NCBI GenBank assembly: GCA_044227325.1
Contig: JBGAFI010000007.1
Span: 1-64,000, forward strand
Length of the DNA: 64,000 nucleotides
Direction: 5' to 3'
Origin: PFJX01 sp044227325
GTDB taxonomy: Bacteria > Pseudomonadota > Gammaproteobacteria > Burkholderiales > Thiobacillaceae
Shown: positions 1 to 7,878 of the stretch, piece by piece
Layout of the letters: each line of letters begins with the position of its first letter
How positions within the stretch are numbered: the first letter of the stretch is position 1
Made by a program: the position numbers and the translations under genes
Notes under the pieces: generated by a model
Told to the model about the DNA's origin: nothing
Databases searched by the model: none
Seen by the model: only the letters and a program-made list of their open reading frames with translations

Positions 1-63
1 ATCGAGCTTATCCCGCCGCTTGTCTCCGGCGAACAGGTCGGTCTTGATCGCGCTGCGCTTCAT
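1..63 (-). CDS. IS5-family transposase, N-terminal fragment (cut by window edge)
   Basis: Only the first 21 codons are present, read leftwards from an ATG at 63. The residues MKRSAIKTDLFAGDKRRDK match the characteristic start of one group of IS5-family DDE transposases, which catalyse cut-and-paste movement of their element. The catalytic DDE residues lie outside the window. An inverted-repeat-like sequence at 121-140 on its upstream side supports an IS end. The family call rests on this short N-terminus only. Confidence 0.6.
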   Translation of the reverse strand, partial: MKRSAIKTDLFAGDKRRDKLD

Positions 64-140
64 CCTGGTTTCCGTCCTTCGCTTGCACTGCCTAGAATTC
101 TATCGGGCCGTCGGTCTGGTGGGGTTTTTAGAGGTGCCCC
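1..140 (-). mobile_element. End of an IS5-family insertion sequence
   Basis: The transposase start at 63 is followed outwards by about 60 non-coding bases and then by GGGGTTTTTAGAGGTGCCCC (121-140), which I read as the terminal inverted repeat. The next bases, TGGGCTAGTT, begin sequence belonging to a decayed REP-associated transposase, so the IS seems to have landed at the downstream end of that relic. The other end and any target duplication are outside the window, so the exact boundary is inferred. Confidence 0.5.
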
Positions 141-169
141 TGGGCTAGTTCAGTTTTCAATTCGATGCT

Positions 170-390
170 GACCCCTTTATTTGACCGATGCCGGTAGCTT
201 GACCAGCGGTATTGGCCGGGGTCGGCAATCATGCCGGCGCGGACAGGACGGACAGGATTGAGTTCGATATACCGGGAGCACATCAAAAAATAATCGGCTT
301 CCTGCACCACACTGGATTTGAATCGCCCTTCCCAGAGGGCGCCGGTTCGTTTGTACCCCTTTGACCCGTTCTCGTCATGATTGATCTCCC
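170..390 (-). pseudogene. REP-associated (Y1/IS200-like) transposase remnant
   Basis: The minus strand encodes the C-terminal signature of RAYT/TnpA_REP proteins: RTGALWEGRFKSS, then YIELNPVR and YRWSSY. The N-terminal half, including the HUH histidines that coordinate the metal and the catalytic Tyr region, is missing. It overlaps the 3' end of the gene at 393-1181 and abuts the IS end on the other side. RAYT enzymes are domesticated single-strand transposases linked to REP palindromes; this copy cannot be active. Confidence 0.6.
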
Positions 391-392
391 TT

Positions 393-1181
393 TCAGTTCG
401 CGTTGCGGTACAGGATGCAGGCGTAATCAACAGTGGTTGTGGTCTTTGGGGATTGCAGTGGAAGGATTCCAACGTACTCATCGTCGATCAGATCGGCGAT
501 GTCCTTGTCCGCTAAGTATTGCAAAACGCCATGTTTCAGATTCGGGAGATTCCGATGGTTGAGTATCACGCCCTCCGGCCATAACTTGCGCAGCTGTGGC
601 TCTACCACCGATTCGTGTCCGCTGAAAACGATTTGATAATAGGTCTCGGGTGCGCCAAACCGATATATCCCATCAAGCCCAAGGACTTTCGCTTCAGTAA
701 GCGGCTTGGCGAAGTAGGGAATGCTGAGCATCCGAAGGGAAAGCCCGCCGAGCTTTCCCTTTACAACTACATGACTATCACCATCCTGTATCGTATTGAC
801 TGCTTTGGTAGGGACGGGAATGGTCCCGCCGCTATAGGCGAGCCGGTACTGCCCCGGCTTGCCTTCGAGCCGTAGCTGACAGTCCTGCATGCTTTGTTTT
901 TCCAGCAAAGGGGAACCTGTCAAATCGGCTGCAATCTTGATGTCGCGTGCCAATATGACGGGAGGCACCGCTGCAACTGATGTGACAAGGCCAACGCAAC
1001 AAAGCAAAGTGACCCACCACTTCAGATCTGCGAAAGTAGCGCCAACGCCAGCAAGCGTCCCCGCCATGTCTGCCTCGTTATTCCGACCGCCCAGCCGTTC
1101 AGACTGACCACCATCCTTGACGAAGCGGCCAAGAACGTGGCCAAGCTCTGTGAGCCGCCTGAATTGTTCCTTCTCGTACAT
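393..1181 (-). CDS. Hypothetical membrane-anchored protein
   Basis: A 262-residue product that I do not recognise. The start is chosen because AGAAGGACATC precedes the ATG at 1181. The N-terminal 50 residues are hydrophilic and a single membrane segment follows (about residues 54-78, WWVTLLCCVGLVTSVAAVPP). The rest is probably extracytoplasmic. No motif is evident. It reads in the same direction as the small gene at 1276-1416 and the LprI-like gene at 1435-2661, so all three may form one transcript. Base composition is lower in GC than the core genes, consistent with an accessory origin. Confidence 0.55.
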   Translation of the reverse strand: MYEKEQFRRLTELGHVLGRFVKDGGQSERLGGRNNEADMAGTLAGVGATFADLKWWVTLLCCVGLVTSVAAVPPVILARDIKIAADLTGSPLLEKQSMQDCQLRLEGKPGQYRLAYSGGTIPVPTKAVNTIQDGDSHVVVKGKLGGLSLRMLSIPYFAKPLTEAKVLGLDGIYRFGAPETYYQIVFSGHESVVEPQLRKLWPEGVILNHRNLPNLKHGVLQYLADKDIADLIDDEYVGILPLQSPKTTTTVDYACILYRNAN

Positions 1182-1275
1182 GATGTCCTTCTATATTTCT
1201 GACTGATTCCCAGGTTCTACGTTAAGCAACTACTTGGTATTCCCTGCTTTTAACTATTATTTATTTTAGATCGAA

Positions 1276-1416
1276 CTAAATGTCGCCCCATGCTCCAGTA
1301 TTAACGCCAGCGACGCTCAGATGGAATGAGGATTTCACACCGCCTTCAGTGCCAATTCCTACTACGAAATATGCCTTACCGGCCAGTTCTTCTAGAGTTC
1401 CCAATTCCAGTGCCAT
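1276..1416 (-). CDS. 46-residue protein, possibly a truncated lysozyme-like effector
   Basis: Starts at the ATG at 1416 behind GGGAGAAGAGC, a plausible ribosome binding site, 18 bases after the preceding gene. It contains GIGTEGGVKSS and LSVAGVNTGAWG. These weakly resemble the beginning of large lysozyme-like type VI or XVIPCD effectors that I recall having an EGG...vaGxNSGxS pattern. If so, this is a stub left after loss of the catalytic domain. It could instead be a genuine small protein. The neighbouring LprI-family genes would suit an immunity role, but that is inference. Confidence 0.4.
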   Translation of the reverse strand: MALELGTLEELAGKAYFVVGIGTEGGVKSSFHLSVAGVNTGAWGDI

Positions 1417-1434
1417 GCTCTTCTCCCAATCGAT

Positions 1435-2661
1435 CTATTTGTCCATAGAGGACGGAGTTGCGAATTGACGATCCATTTCTTCGTTGAAGCGCTGCCACAG
1501 GTAGCCTAGGGCGGCTTCCCGATCCGGGCATTTCCTGATATTTCCGCCACAAGCAGGGACCAGCGCAATATAGGCCCTTGCCCAGCTTTCTTTCCAGTCG
1601 CGCACCTGCTCAAGCGTGAATAGCCGGGTATTGTTGGTGTCGTAGAAGGTGCCAGCACTGGGATCCAATCGGTAATGCAGTTCGCTGAACATCAGAATGG
1701 AACCATCCGCCAATAAAGTCAGGTCACTTCCAGAAGAATCAGAATATTGGACTTTTGCAAGCCCCGCCTTGCCTGGAGTTTGTGGAAACGGGCTGCGGGT
1801 CACGATATGCCACTGCCACAAAACCTGACCGGCAGCATTCATGCGTGTGAGTTGACGATGAAATGGTTCTGAGATGTACCGGCCCTCTGCGATTTTTTCC
1901 CAAAGCCGAGATAAAGATTCCTCGTTTACAATCCTGCCACCATCCGGCAATGTGTCTGTGTATGGATCGTTCGGACTGTCGGGATCATCTTCAACGCCAA
2001 CGGGAAATCCCAGTTCGTAGGAAAGCGGAAGCTGAAATTTCTTGCCATCGAAAGTCATTACCGGCTTGAATATCCCATACGCTGCTCCCCGACAGGGGGT
2101 AAAGACAGAAATACCCATGCCTATCAGGAAGAAACGATCTTTGCATGGGCGTGACAGGTCATAGGCATCACCCCGCGAAATGGTGACCATGTCGTAATCA
2201 CTCCTGCCACTGTCGAAATGTTTAAGCCCCATCTCCCTTGTCAGGATATAAATGCCCAAGCTCGATATTCCTCCTGACTTGAACTCATGAATCGCCGCTT
2301 TCGCGGGCACCAGCGCCAATTCCAGAATGCGGCGGTGATATACCTTGACAATGCAATGCCGCGTGTCGCAGGCATTGCGTTGTTTCAGCCAGGCTAATTG
2401 CTCTTGGCGGAGCGCTTCTCGATTCTTGGAACGCTCCATCGCTGCGCGGTAATACCCATTGAGCGTGAGATCCAGTTGTGGCAATTGGTCCAGAGAATCG
2501 CCGCATATGATCGATACCGCCACATAGTCCGGTGCACTGCGGGGAATTTTTTTCTTGCTTTCGCAGAGGCCTGGGTAAGCAAGGGCAACGTCGGCAGTAA
2601 AAAGCAAAGTCAGCAAAGTCATGACCAAGCCTTGCAACCCAAGTTTCCACCCACTTTTCAT
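1435..2661 (-). CDS. Secreted LprI/DUF1311-domain protein
   Basis: A 408-residue product starting at the ATG at 2661. That start gives a clean signal peptide (MKSGWKLGLQGLVMTLLTLL...ALA), whereas an in-frame extension further upstream would bury it. After the signal sequence comes one DUF1311/LprI-type helical region with the W-x2-x-RN-x-C pattern (AWLKQRNACDTRHC) and paired cysteines. The rest is a long unassigned beta-rich region with two further Cys pairs. LprI is known as a lysozyme inhibitor in mycobacteria; in proteobacteria most DUF1311 proteins are uncharacterised. It is organised like the gene at 3593-4972, though clearly diverged. Confidence 0.7.
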   Translation of the reverse strand: MKSGWKLGLQGLVMTLLTLLFTADVALAYPGLCESKKKIPRSAPDYVAVSIICGDSLDQLPQLDLTLNGYYRAAMERSKNREALRQEQLAWLKQRNACDTRHCIVKVYHRRILELALVPAKAAIHEFKSGGISSLGIYILTREMGLKHFDSGRSDYDMVTISRGDAYDLSRPCKDRFFLIGMGISVFTPCRGAAYGIFKPVMTFDGKKFQLPLSYELGFPVGVEDDPDSPNDPYTDTLPDGGRIVNEESLSRLWEKIAEGRYISEPFHRQLTRMNAAGQVLWQWHIVTRSPFPQTPGKAGLAKVQYSDSSGSDLTLLADGSILMFSELHYRLDPSAGTFYDTNNTRLFTLEQVRDWKESWARAYIALVPACGGNIRKCPDREAALGYLWQRFNEEMDRQFATPSSMDK

Positions 2662-2792
2662 CCTGCGTTCTTCCCTGGATTGACCGAACTCCAACGTTAT
2701 GAGGCTGTCTGGGATGCCGGATGTTTCATCGCAATCGTGATAATCAGTGCCGAAGCCGCATTCTTTCTCTGTTTTGATCACGGTTTGCGTTC

Positions 2793-3484
2793 TCACAGTT
2801 CTAATCCCATCTGCTGTTCGGGTCGCATCCCATCCTGCTTCGGTTTGCGCCCAGCCGGTCGGTGACTGGCCCGGCCCTGATGCACCGCTTCGATTTCTTC
2901 CCGGAAGCGTTTGCCGCCCAGGGCCTGGCCCGTGTTCAGGGCGACGCGGATGGCATCCAGTCGCTCCTCCGACCCCCCCTCATCCAGCACCGCCCGGTAG
3001 GCCCGTCCACGCCGCTCGGCATCCTCGCCCAGTCGCACGAACAATTCGTGGTCTTCGAGCCAGGTGGGTTCCAGCCCAGATGCTGCCGCGCTCAGGACCA
3101 TGCCGGCTCGCACCGGGTTCAGGTCGATGTAGCGATAGACTTCCCGCAAGTAGTCTTCGGACTCGATCAGACTGGCCCGGTAGCGCCGCTCCCAGAGCGT
3201 TCCGCTACGCCCGTAGCGCTTGTTGATGTGGTGCACATTGTGGCGTCCCAGCGTTTGCATCATGTGGGGCACGGCATCAGGCGCTCTCGGGATGATCAGC
3301 AGATGGACGTGGTTGGTCATGAGGACATAGCCCTGTATGGCAACGGCTGCGGTTTCGCAGCCTTTCTTGAGCCAATGTAGGTAAGCCAGATAGCTTCCTC
3401 GAAGAAATAGGCGCCGCGGTTGTTGCCCCGCTGGGTGATGTGCAGGGGTAATCCGACTGGCTGGATGCGTGGCAGGCGGGGCAT
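2793..3484 (-). pseudogene. REP-associated tyrosine transposase, frameshifted
   Basis: Reading the minus strand from the ATG at 3484 gives the classical RAYT N-terminus (MPRLPRIQPVGLPLHITQRG, then NNRGAYFFEE). Near 3390-3398 the frame is lost. The shifted frame continues as YLAYLHWLKKGC...YVLMTNHVHLL (HUH metal site) and GTLWERRY...YIDLNPVRAGM to the stop at 2793. A single one-base indel therefore splits an otherwise complete gene. A product initiating internally at the MTNHVH methionine (3320) would keep the HUH pair but lack the N-terminal strand. It is unlikely to be active as it stands unless frameshifting restores it. Confidence 0.75.
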
Positions 3485-3592
3485 GGCCTTCGACGTGGCT
3501 CTCGTTCAGGTCAATGCCGAGTAATCAATGCGGCTTTGGCACCGATTTCGCTTCCTATATGTGGTGGTTATGATGTGGCGCTGGTGTCGACT

Positions 3593-4972
3593 TCAATGAT
3601 GGATGGGACGCTTGGGTGGCTTGTATCGTCCGGTGGGTACCCAGTCGATCTTGCACATGTCGCCGGTTCTTGAGGTGTCTTGACGCAAGTTGGCCAGAGA
3701 GACGCCACCAGTAGCGCCAATTTCAGCCGTGTCATCGGCGGGGTTCCAAAACCCCATTGCCTGGGAATCCGGGCTCCACAAGACGAGGTAGTCGATGCCG
3801 TCCACTGTGTTGTGGATGATGTCCTGGAAATACTTGCCGTTGAATTGGTCTGCGGTTTTTGGATTCGTGGTCGGATCGGCAAACATGTATAAAGAACCGA
3901 AGTTGTAGTCACACCCATAAGGCGATGAAGGCTTTTTTGGGAGCGGGCTGGCTACATCGCCAGGACTCGGATCCATGCGAATAATCGTGTCCATCTTGCC
4001 GTCGCCGTCGATGTCGATGCGAAGACGCCATAAACGTATCTTTCCGGCTTGCCGCAACGACTCGCTTGCGACCTGCCATTTCTTCAAATAAGCATCCGAG
4101 AAGGCGCTGTTTATCGCGCCCTTCACCACTCGCTCCGCGATCCCCAAATCAAACGGAATCTCCTCCCACTTCGGCCGGCTGAATTCCGGGAATTTCGGCG
4201 ACAGGCGCGGGTTGCACTCGCCGAAATCCAGATGTCTGAACTGGTTGAGATTGCGGGTGAAGTCCTGGCAGAACGAGGCGCCGGTATCGTAGTTGCGGGA
4301 CAGGAAGAATTCGCCCTTGGGCTTGCCGGTTTGAGTAGAGCCAGAAATTTCGGGAGGTGGTGAAGCGCGCAGCCGGACAATGCGCTTGCGGTAGGCATAG
4401 TCGAGGCAGAGCGCGGGGATATAGGCCTTCGCGCAATCGTTGCGTTCCCTGACCCAGACTTGCTGGTCTTTCTTGACTTGATCCGCCTCTTTGCCAGAGA
4501 GCGCTGTGGCATAGACCCGGGCCAATTCCGTTTCCAGCTTGGCCATCTCCGGTGGGTAGCATCGCCGATGTATTTCCGCGTTCAGGGGTTTGAGGCAATC
4601 GGCGTTGGGAACGAAGGAACTCGATAGGGGAATGCCATCCGGTGATTCCGGCAGCGAGGACACCAAATGCGTGGGTGTGATGGTTATCGCCTGTAATCGG
4701 CTTTCATAGGCACGTTTGATGCAGGTTTGGTCAGTGCAGGTGTTGCGCAGCTTGAGCCAGGTCTTTTGCGCCTGCTTGAGCGTGTCGGGTTTGTCGGCTT
4801 GCGCCAGTGCACTGCCATAGGCGCTCGCCAGGTCTTCATCCAGCTTCGACAGCTCCTGATCGGCACAGATCAGCTTCTCAACCTTCGTCCCCGCCTTGCC
4901 GCAATCGAAGCTCGCTGCCTGAGTCTGGCCGATCACCAGACACGCCAGCAGGCCTATCCATCGTTTTCTCAT
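3593..4972 (-). CDS. Secreted protein with two LprI/DUF1311 domains
   Basis: A 459-residue product. The ATG at 4972 is chosen because AGGGAAATC precedes it and it opens a good signal peptide (MRKRWIGLLACLVIGQTQAA). The first DUF1311 domain (about residues 22-95) has FDCGKAGTKVEKLIC and WLKLRNTC; a second (about 125-205) has WVRERNDC. The C-terminal half contains IDIDGDGKMD, which looks like an EF-hand-like calcium loop, and further cysteine pairs. Family precedent is lysozyme inhibition or envelope protection. It is probably a paralogue of the LprI-like gene at 1435-2661, with the frameshifted transposase between them. Confidence 0.75.
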   Translation of the reverse strand: MRKRWIGLLACLVIGQTQAASFDCGKAGTKVEKLICADQELSKLDEDLASAYGSALAQADKPDTLKQAQKTWLKLRNTCTDQTCIKRAYESRLQAITITPTHLVSSLPESPDGIPLSSSFVPNADCLKPLNAEIHRRCYPPEMAKLETELARVYATALSGKEADQVKKDQQVWVRERNDCAKAYIPALCLDYAYRKRIVRLRASPPPEISGSTQTGKPKGEFFLSRNYDTGASFCQDFTRNLNQFRHLDFGECNPRLSPKFPEFSRPKWEEIPFDLGIAERVVKGAINSAFSDAYLKKWQVASESLRQAGKIRLWRLRIDIDGDGKMDTIIRMDPSPGDVASPLPKKPSSPYGCDYNFGSLYMFADPTTNPKTADQFNGKYFQDIIHNTVDGIDYLVLWSPDSQAMGFWNPADDTAEIGATGGVSLANLRQDTSRTGDMCKIDWVPTGRYKPPKRPIHH

Positions 4973-5129
4973 GATTTCCCTGCCCTTGTTTTCATGCATC
5001 GAAGCTTCATTTTGGTTTATTTGTACCAGCAGCTTATGCCGCCCATTGCCTCCGATCAACCTGGCGAAAGTTATACGTCATTGATTGGATCGCGACCTTG
5101 GACGACGCAAGAACCGCTATCCTGAAACC

Positions 5130-6539
5130 ATGAACCTCACCTTCCACGGCGCCTCCCGCCAAGTCACCGGTTCCTGCTTCCTGGTCGAATCCGACAAGCT
5201 CAAATTCATCGTCGATTGCGGCATGTTCCAGGGCGGCCGGACGGCGGATGAGTTGAACCGCCGCTTTCCCCATTTCGATCCCGAGGACATCGACTTCGTC
5301 CTGCTGACCCACGCCCACATCGATCATTCCGGCTTGTTGCCGCGGCTGTGTTCGCTGGGCTACAAGGGGCCGATCCATTGCACCCGGGCGACGGCGGACC
5401 TGCTGGGGGTGCTGCTGCCGGATTCCGCCTTCATTCAGGAGAAGGAGGCGGAGTGGGCCAACTATGCGAACCGCAAGACGCGCCAGCGGCACAAGGCCGA
5501 TCTGGCACCGCTGTACACCGTGACCCAGGCGCAGGCGGCGCTGAAGCGGCTGAAGGCGGTGGGCTACGACAAGGAAATCCATCCCCATCCCCGGGTGCGG
5601 GCGCGGTTCCGGGACGCGGGGCACATCCTGGGTTCGGCCATCATCGAGGTGTGGGTGGAGGAGGGGGGCAAGACCCGCAAGCTGGTGTTCTCCGGCGATC
5701 TGGGCATGCCCGGGCGGCCCATCCTCAACGATCCCACGCCCATCGAGGACGCCGACGTGCTGCTGGTGGAGTCCACCTACGGCAACCGGCTGCACAAGTC
5801 CCTGGCGGAGACGGTGGACGAACTCGCCCACGCGGTGAACGACACGATCACCCGCAAGAAGGGCAACGTGATCATTCCCGCCTTCGCGGTGGGGCGCACC
5901 CAGGATCTGCTCTACCTGCTCATGGATCTGGTGCGCCAGGGGCGCTTGCCGCGCAACTTGGCCGTGTTCGTGGATTCACCCATGGCGAAGGCGGCGACGG
6001 AGATCACCCTGAAACATGGCGAGTTGATGGACGCGGAATCCCGCGATCTGCTGGCCTGGTTCCGTACCAGCCCGGACGCGCCCTACCTGCGCGTGACGGA
6101 GGACGCGGAGGATTCCATGGCCCTGAACAAGATCAAGCAGGGGGCCATCATCATTTCGGCGTCAGGCATGTGCGACGCGGGGCGCATCAAGCACCACCTC
6201 AAATTCAACCTGCCGCGGCCGGAGTGCTCGGTGATCATCGCCGGCTTCCAGGCGGAAGGCACCTTGGGCCGGCGCTTGGTGGATGGAGCGAAGACGGTGC
6301 GGCTGTTCCGGGAGGTGGTGCCGGTGCGGGCGGATCTGTACACCCTGGGCGGGCTGTCGGCCCACGCCGACCGGGATGCCTTGGTGGCTTGGCTATCCCG
6401 CTTCAACAAGCCGCCGGGTCGGACCTTCGTGGTCCACGGCGAGGCGGAGACGGCGCTGGGCTTCGCGGATCTGCTCCGGGAGGGAATGGGGTGGAAGGCG
6501 GAGGTGCCGGAGATGGGGGCGAGCTACGGTTTGGACTGA
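5130..6539 (+). CDS. Beta-CASP metallo-beta-lactamase-fold hydrolase, probable RNA-processing exonuclease
   Basis: A 469-residue product. The start at 5130 puts the fold's first strand (MNLTFHGASRQVTGS) at the N-terminus; the frame is open further upstream without recognisable homology. The metal motif THAHIDHSGLLPRL (HxHxDH) is clear near residue 60. The fold continues with FSGDLG, the beta-CASP block (IIPAFAVGRTQDLLYLL) and the C-terminal LGGLSAHADRDALVAWLSRF and VVHGEAE motifs. This is the bacterial relative of CPSF73/RNase J-like enzymes often annotated as 'MBL fold metallo-hydrolase RNA-specificity domain'. It stands alone, divergent from the LprI gene and convergent with the mlaF-like gene. 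Substrate unknown. Confidence 0.85.
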   Translation: MNLTFHGASRQVTGSCFLVESDKLKFIVDCGMFQGGRTADELNRRFPHFDPEDIDFVLLTHAHIDHSGLLPRLCSLGYKGPIHCTRATADLLGVLLPDSAFIQEKEAEWANYANRKTRQRHKADLAPLYTVTQAQAALKRLKAVGYDKEIHPHPRVRARFRDAGHILGSAIIEVWVEEGGKTRKLVFSGDLGMPGRPILNDPTPIEDADVLLVESTYGNRLHKSLAETVDELAHAVNDTITRKKGNVIIPAFAVGRTQDLLYLLMDLVRQGRLPRNLAVFVDSPMAKAATEITLKHGELMDAESRDLLAWFRTSPDAPYLRVTEDAEDSMALNKIKQGAIIISASGMCDAGRIKHHLKFNLPRPECSVIIAGFQAEGTLGRRLVDGAKTVRLFREVVPVRADLYTLGGLSAHADRDALVAWLSRFNKPPGRTFVVHGEAETALGFADLLREGMGWKAEVPEMGASYGLD

Positions 6540-6692
6540 ACGGCCGGTTTTTCCCTCAAAAAAGGGGGAGGCCGCTCCCCGATACGTTTCCACACATCTC
6601 ACAGCCAACGCGGCAAGAGCCTTTGTAAAGGCGCTAGTCGCGTCACCGGATGAGATGGATTGAGATGGATGCTGGTGCGCGTGGCGGGGTCG

Positions 6693-6792
6693 CTTCCCCC
6701 TTTGGAAAAGGGGGACCGAGGGGGATTCTTGCCCAGGGCGCATGCATCGAACGTCGAGAAATCCCCCCTCGCCCCTTTGCCATAGTGGGGAG
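6693..6792. repeat. Dispersed GC-rich palindromic repeat, copy 1
   Basis: This fills most of the gap of about 350 bases between the beta-CASP gene and mlaF (6540-6895), where I see no gene. It begins CTTCCCCCTTTGGAAAAGG, then GAGGGGGATT, a variable core of roughly 35 bases, and AAATCCCCCCT...GCCCCTTT. The ends can pair, so the transcript would fold into a long stem. A second copy with the same ends and a different core lies at 10021-10120. It looks like a non-autonomous MITE- or REP-type element. A smaller hairpin-like stretch at 6546-6580 may act as a terminator for the upstream gene. Confidence 0.7.
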
Positions 6793-6895
6793 CCCAGTAT
6801 TCGCGGCCTTCATGGGCATCCAAAGAGCAGGCGAATGGCACGCGAATAGCACGCAAATCGCACGCAAATCGCGCCTTTGTGGCAGGGGGAAATGG

Positions 6896-7708
6896 CTAGA
6901 TGCCGCTGGTGGCCAATCCGAAATCCTGCGCCAGTTCCCTGGCCGGGAGGTGGAAGCGCACCGGCCCGTCCTCCTCGCCGTGCACGAACTGGTGCACGAA
7001 AGGGTGGTCCGAGTCGCGGATTTCCGCCACCGGGCCTTGCGCCACCACCACGCCGTTGTCGATGAAGAAGGCGTAGTCGATGATCTTCAGCGCTTCCGCC
7101 ACGTCGTAGGTGACCACCACGGAAGTCAGCCCCAGGGCGTCGTTCAGGCGGCGGATGATGTTGGCGATGACGTCCAGGGAGATGGGGTCCAGACCGGCGA
7201 AGGGCTCGTCGTACATGATCAGCATGGGGTCCAGGGCGGTGGCCCGGGCCAGGGCGACGCGCCGGGACATGCCGCCGGAGAGTTCGCCGGTCATCAGATC
7301 GCGGGCGCCGCGCAGGCCCACCGCGTGCAGCTTCATGAGCACCAGGTCGCGGATCATGGGTTCCGGCAGGTCGGTATGCTCGCGCAGGGGATAGGCCACG
7401 TTCTCGAACACGGAAAGGTCGCTGAACAGGCCGCCGGCCTGGAACATCATGCCCATCTTGCGGCGCAGGTGGTAAAGCTCGTTGTTGTTCAGTTCATGGA
7501 CGATCTGGCCGGCCACGTCCACATGGCCGGCGGCGGGCACCGCCTGGCCGCCGATGAGGCGCAGCAGGGTGGTCTTGCCGCAGCCGCTGGAACCCAGCAG
7601 GCCCACGACCTTGCCGCGCGGAATGGAGAGGTTGATGCCCTTGAGCACTTCGCGCTCGCCGTAGGCGTAGCGCAGGTCCTTGATCTCGACCAGGGTTTCG
7701 GATGACAA
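6896..7708 (-). CDS. mlaF: MlaF-like phospholipid-transport ABC ATPase
   Basis: A 270-residue ABC ATPase. Walker A is GSSGCGKTT (about residues 38-46), the signature is LSGGMSRR and Walker B is LIMYDEPFAGLDP. The C-terminal tail (HPFVHQFVHGEEDGPVRF) is typical of MlaF/MCE-linked ATPases that drive lipid movement between the membranes with MlaE, MlaD and MlaB. Two oddities stand out. No mlaE or mlaD follows it, only a repeat and a convergent gene. The switch-loop histidine that normally reads S/T-H-D is tyrosine here (VVVTYDVAEAL). The permease must be encoded elsewhere if this is functional. Confidence 0.8.
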   Translation of the reverse strand: MSSETLVEIKDLRYAYGEREVLKGINLSIPRGKVVGLLGSSGCGKTTLLRLIGGQAVPAAGHVDVAGQIVHELNNNELYHLRRKMGMMFQAGGLFSDLSVFENVAYPLREHTDLPEPMIRDLVLMKLHAVGLRGARDLMTGELSGGMSRRVALARATALDPMLIMYDEPFAGLDPISLDVIANIIRRLNDALGLTSVVVTYDVAEALKIIDYAFFIDNGVVVAQGPVAEIRDSDHPFVHQFVHGEEDGPVRFHLPARELAQDFGLATSGI

Positions 7709-7878
7709 CGATGGCTCCTGAGGATGATGCGGTGCGGATGGGTGTGGATGATGGCGCCGGGCGGGACAATGGTAAAGCCTCGGCCGGTTGCCGGGTACGG
7801 GTAGGTGCTTCCCCGCTGTCGCCCGTCATGCTTGCGCGTTAGCATTCCCGTTCTTTCCCGCAAAACCATTCCGATTCC

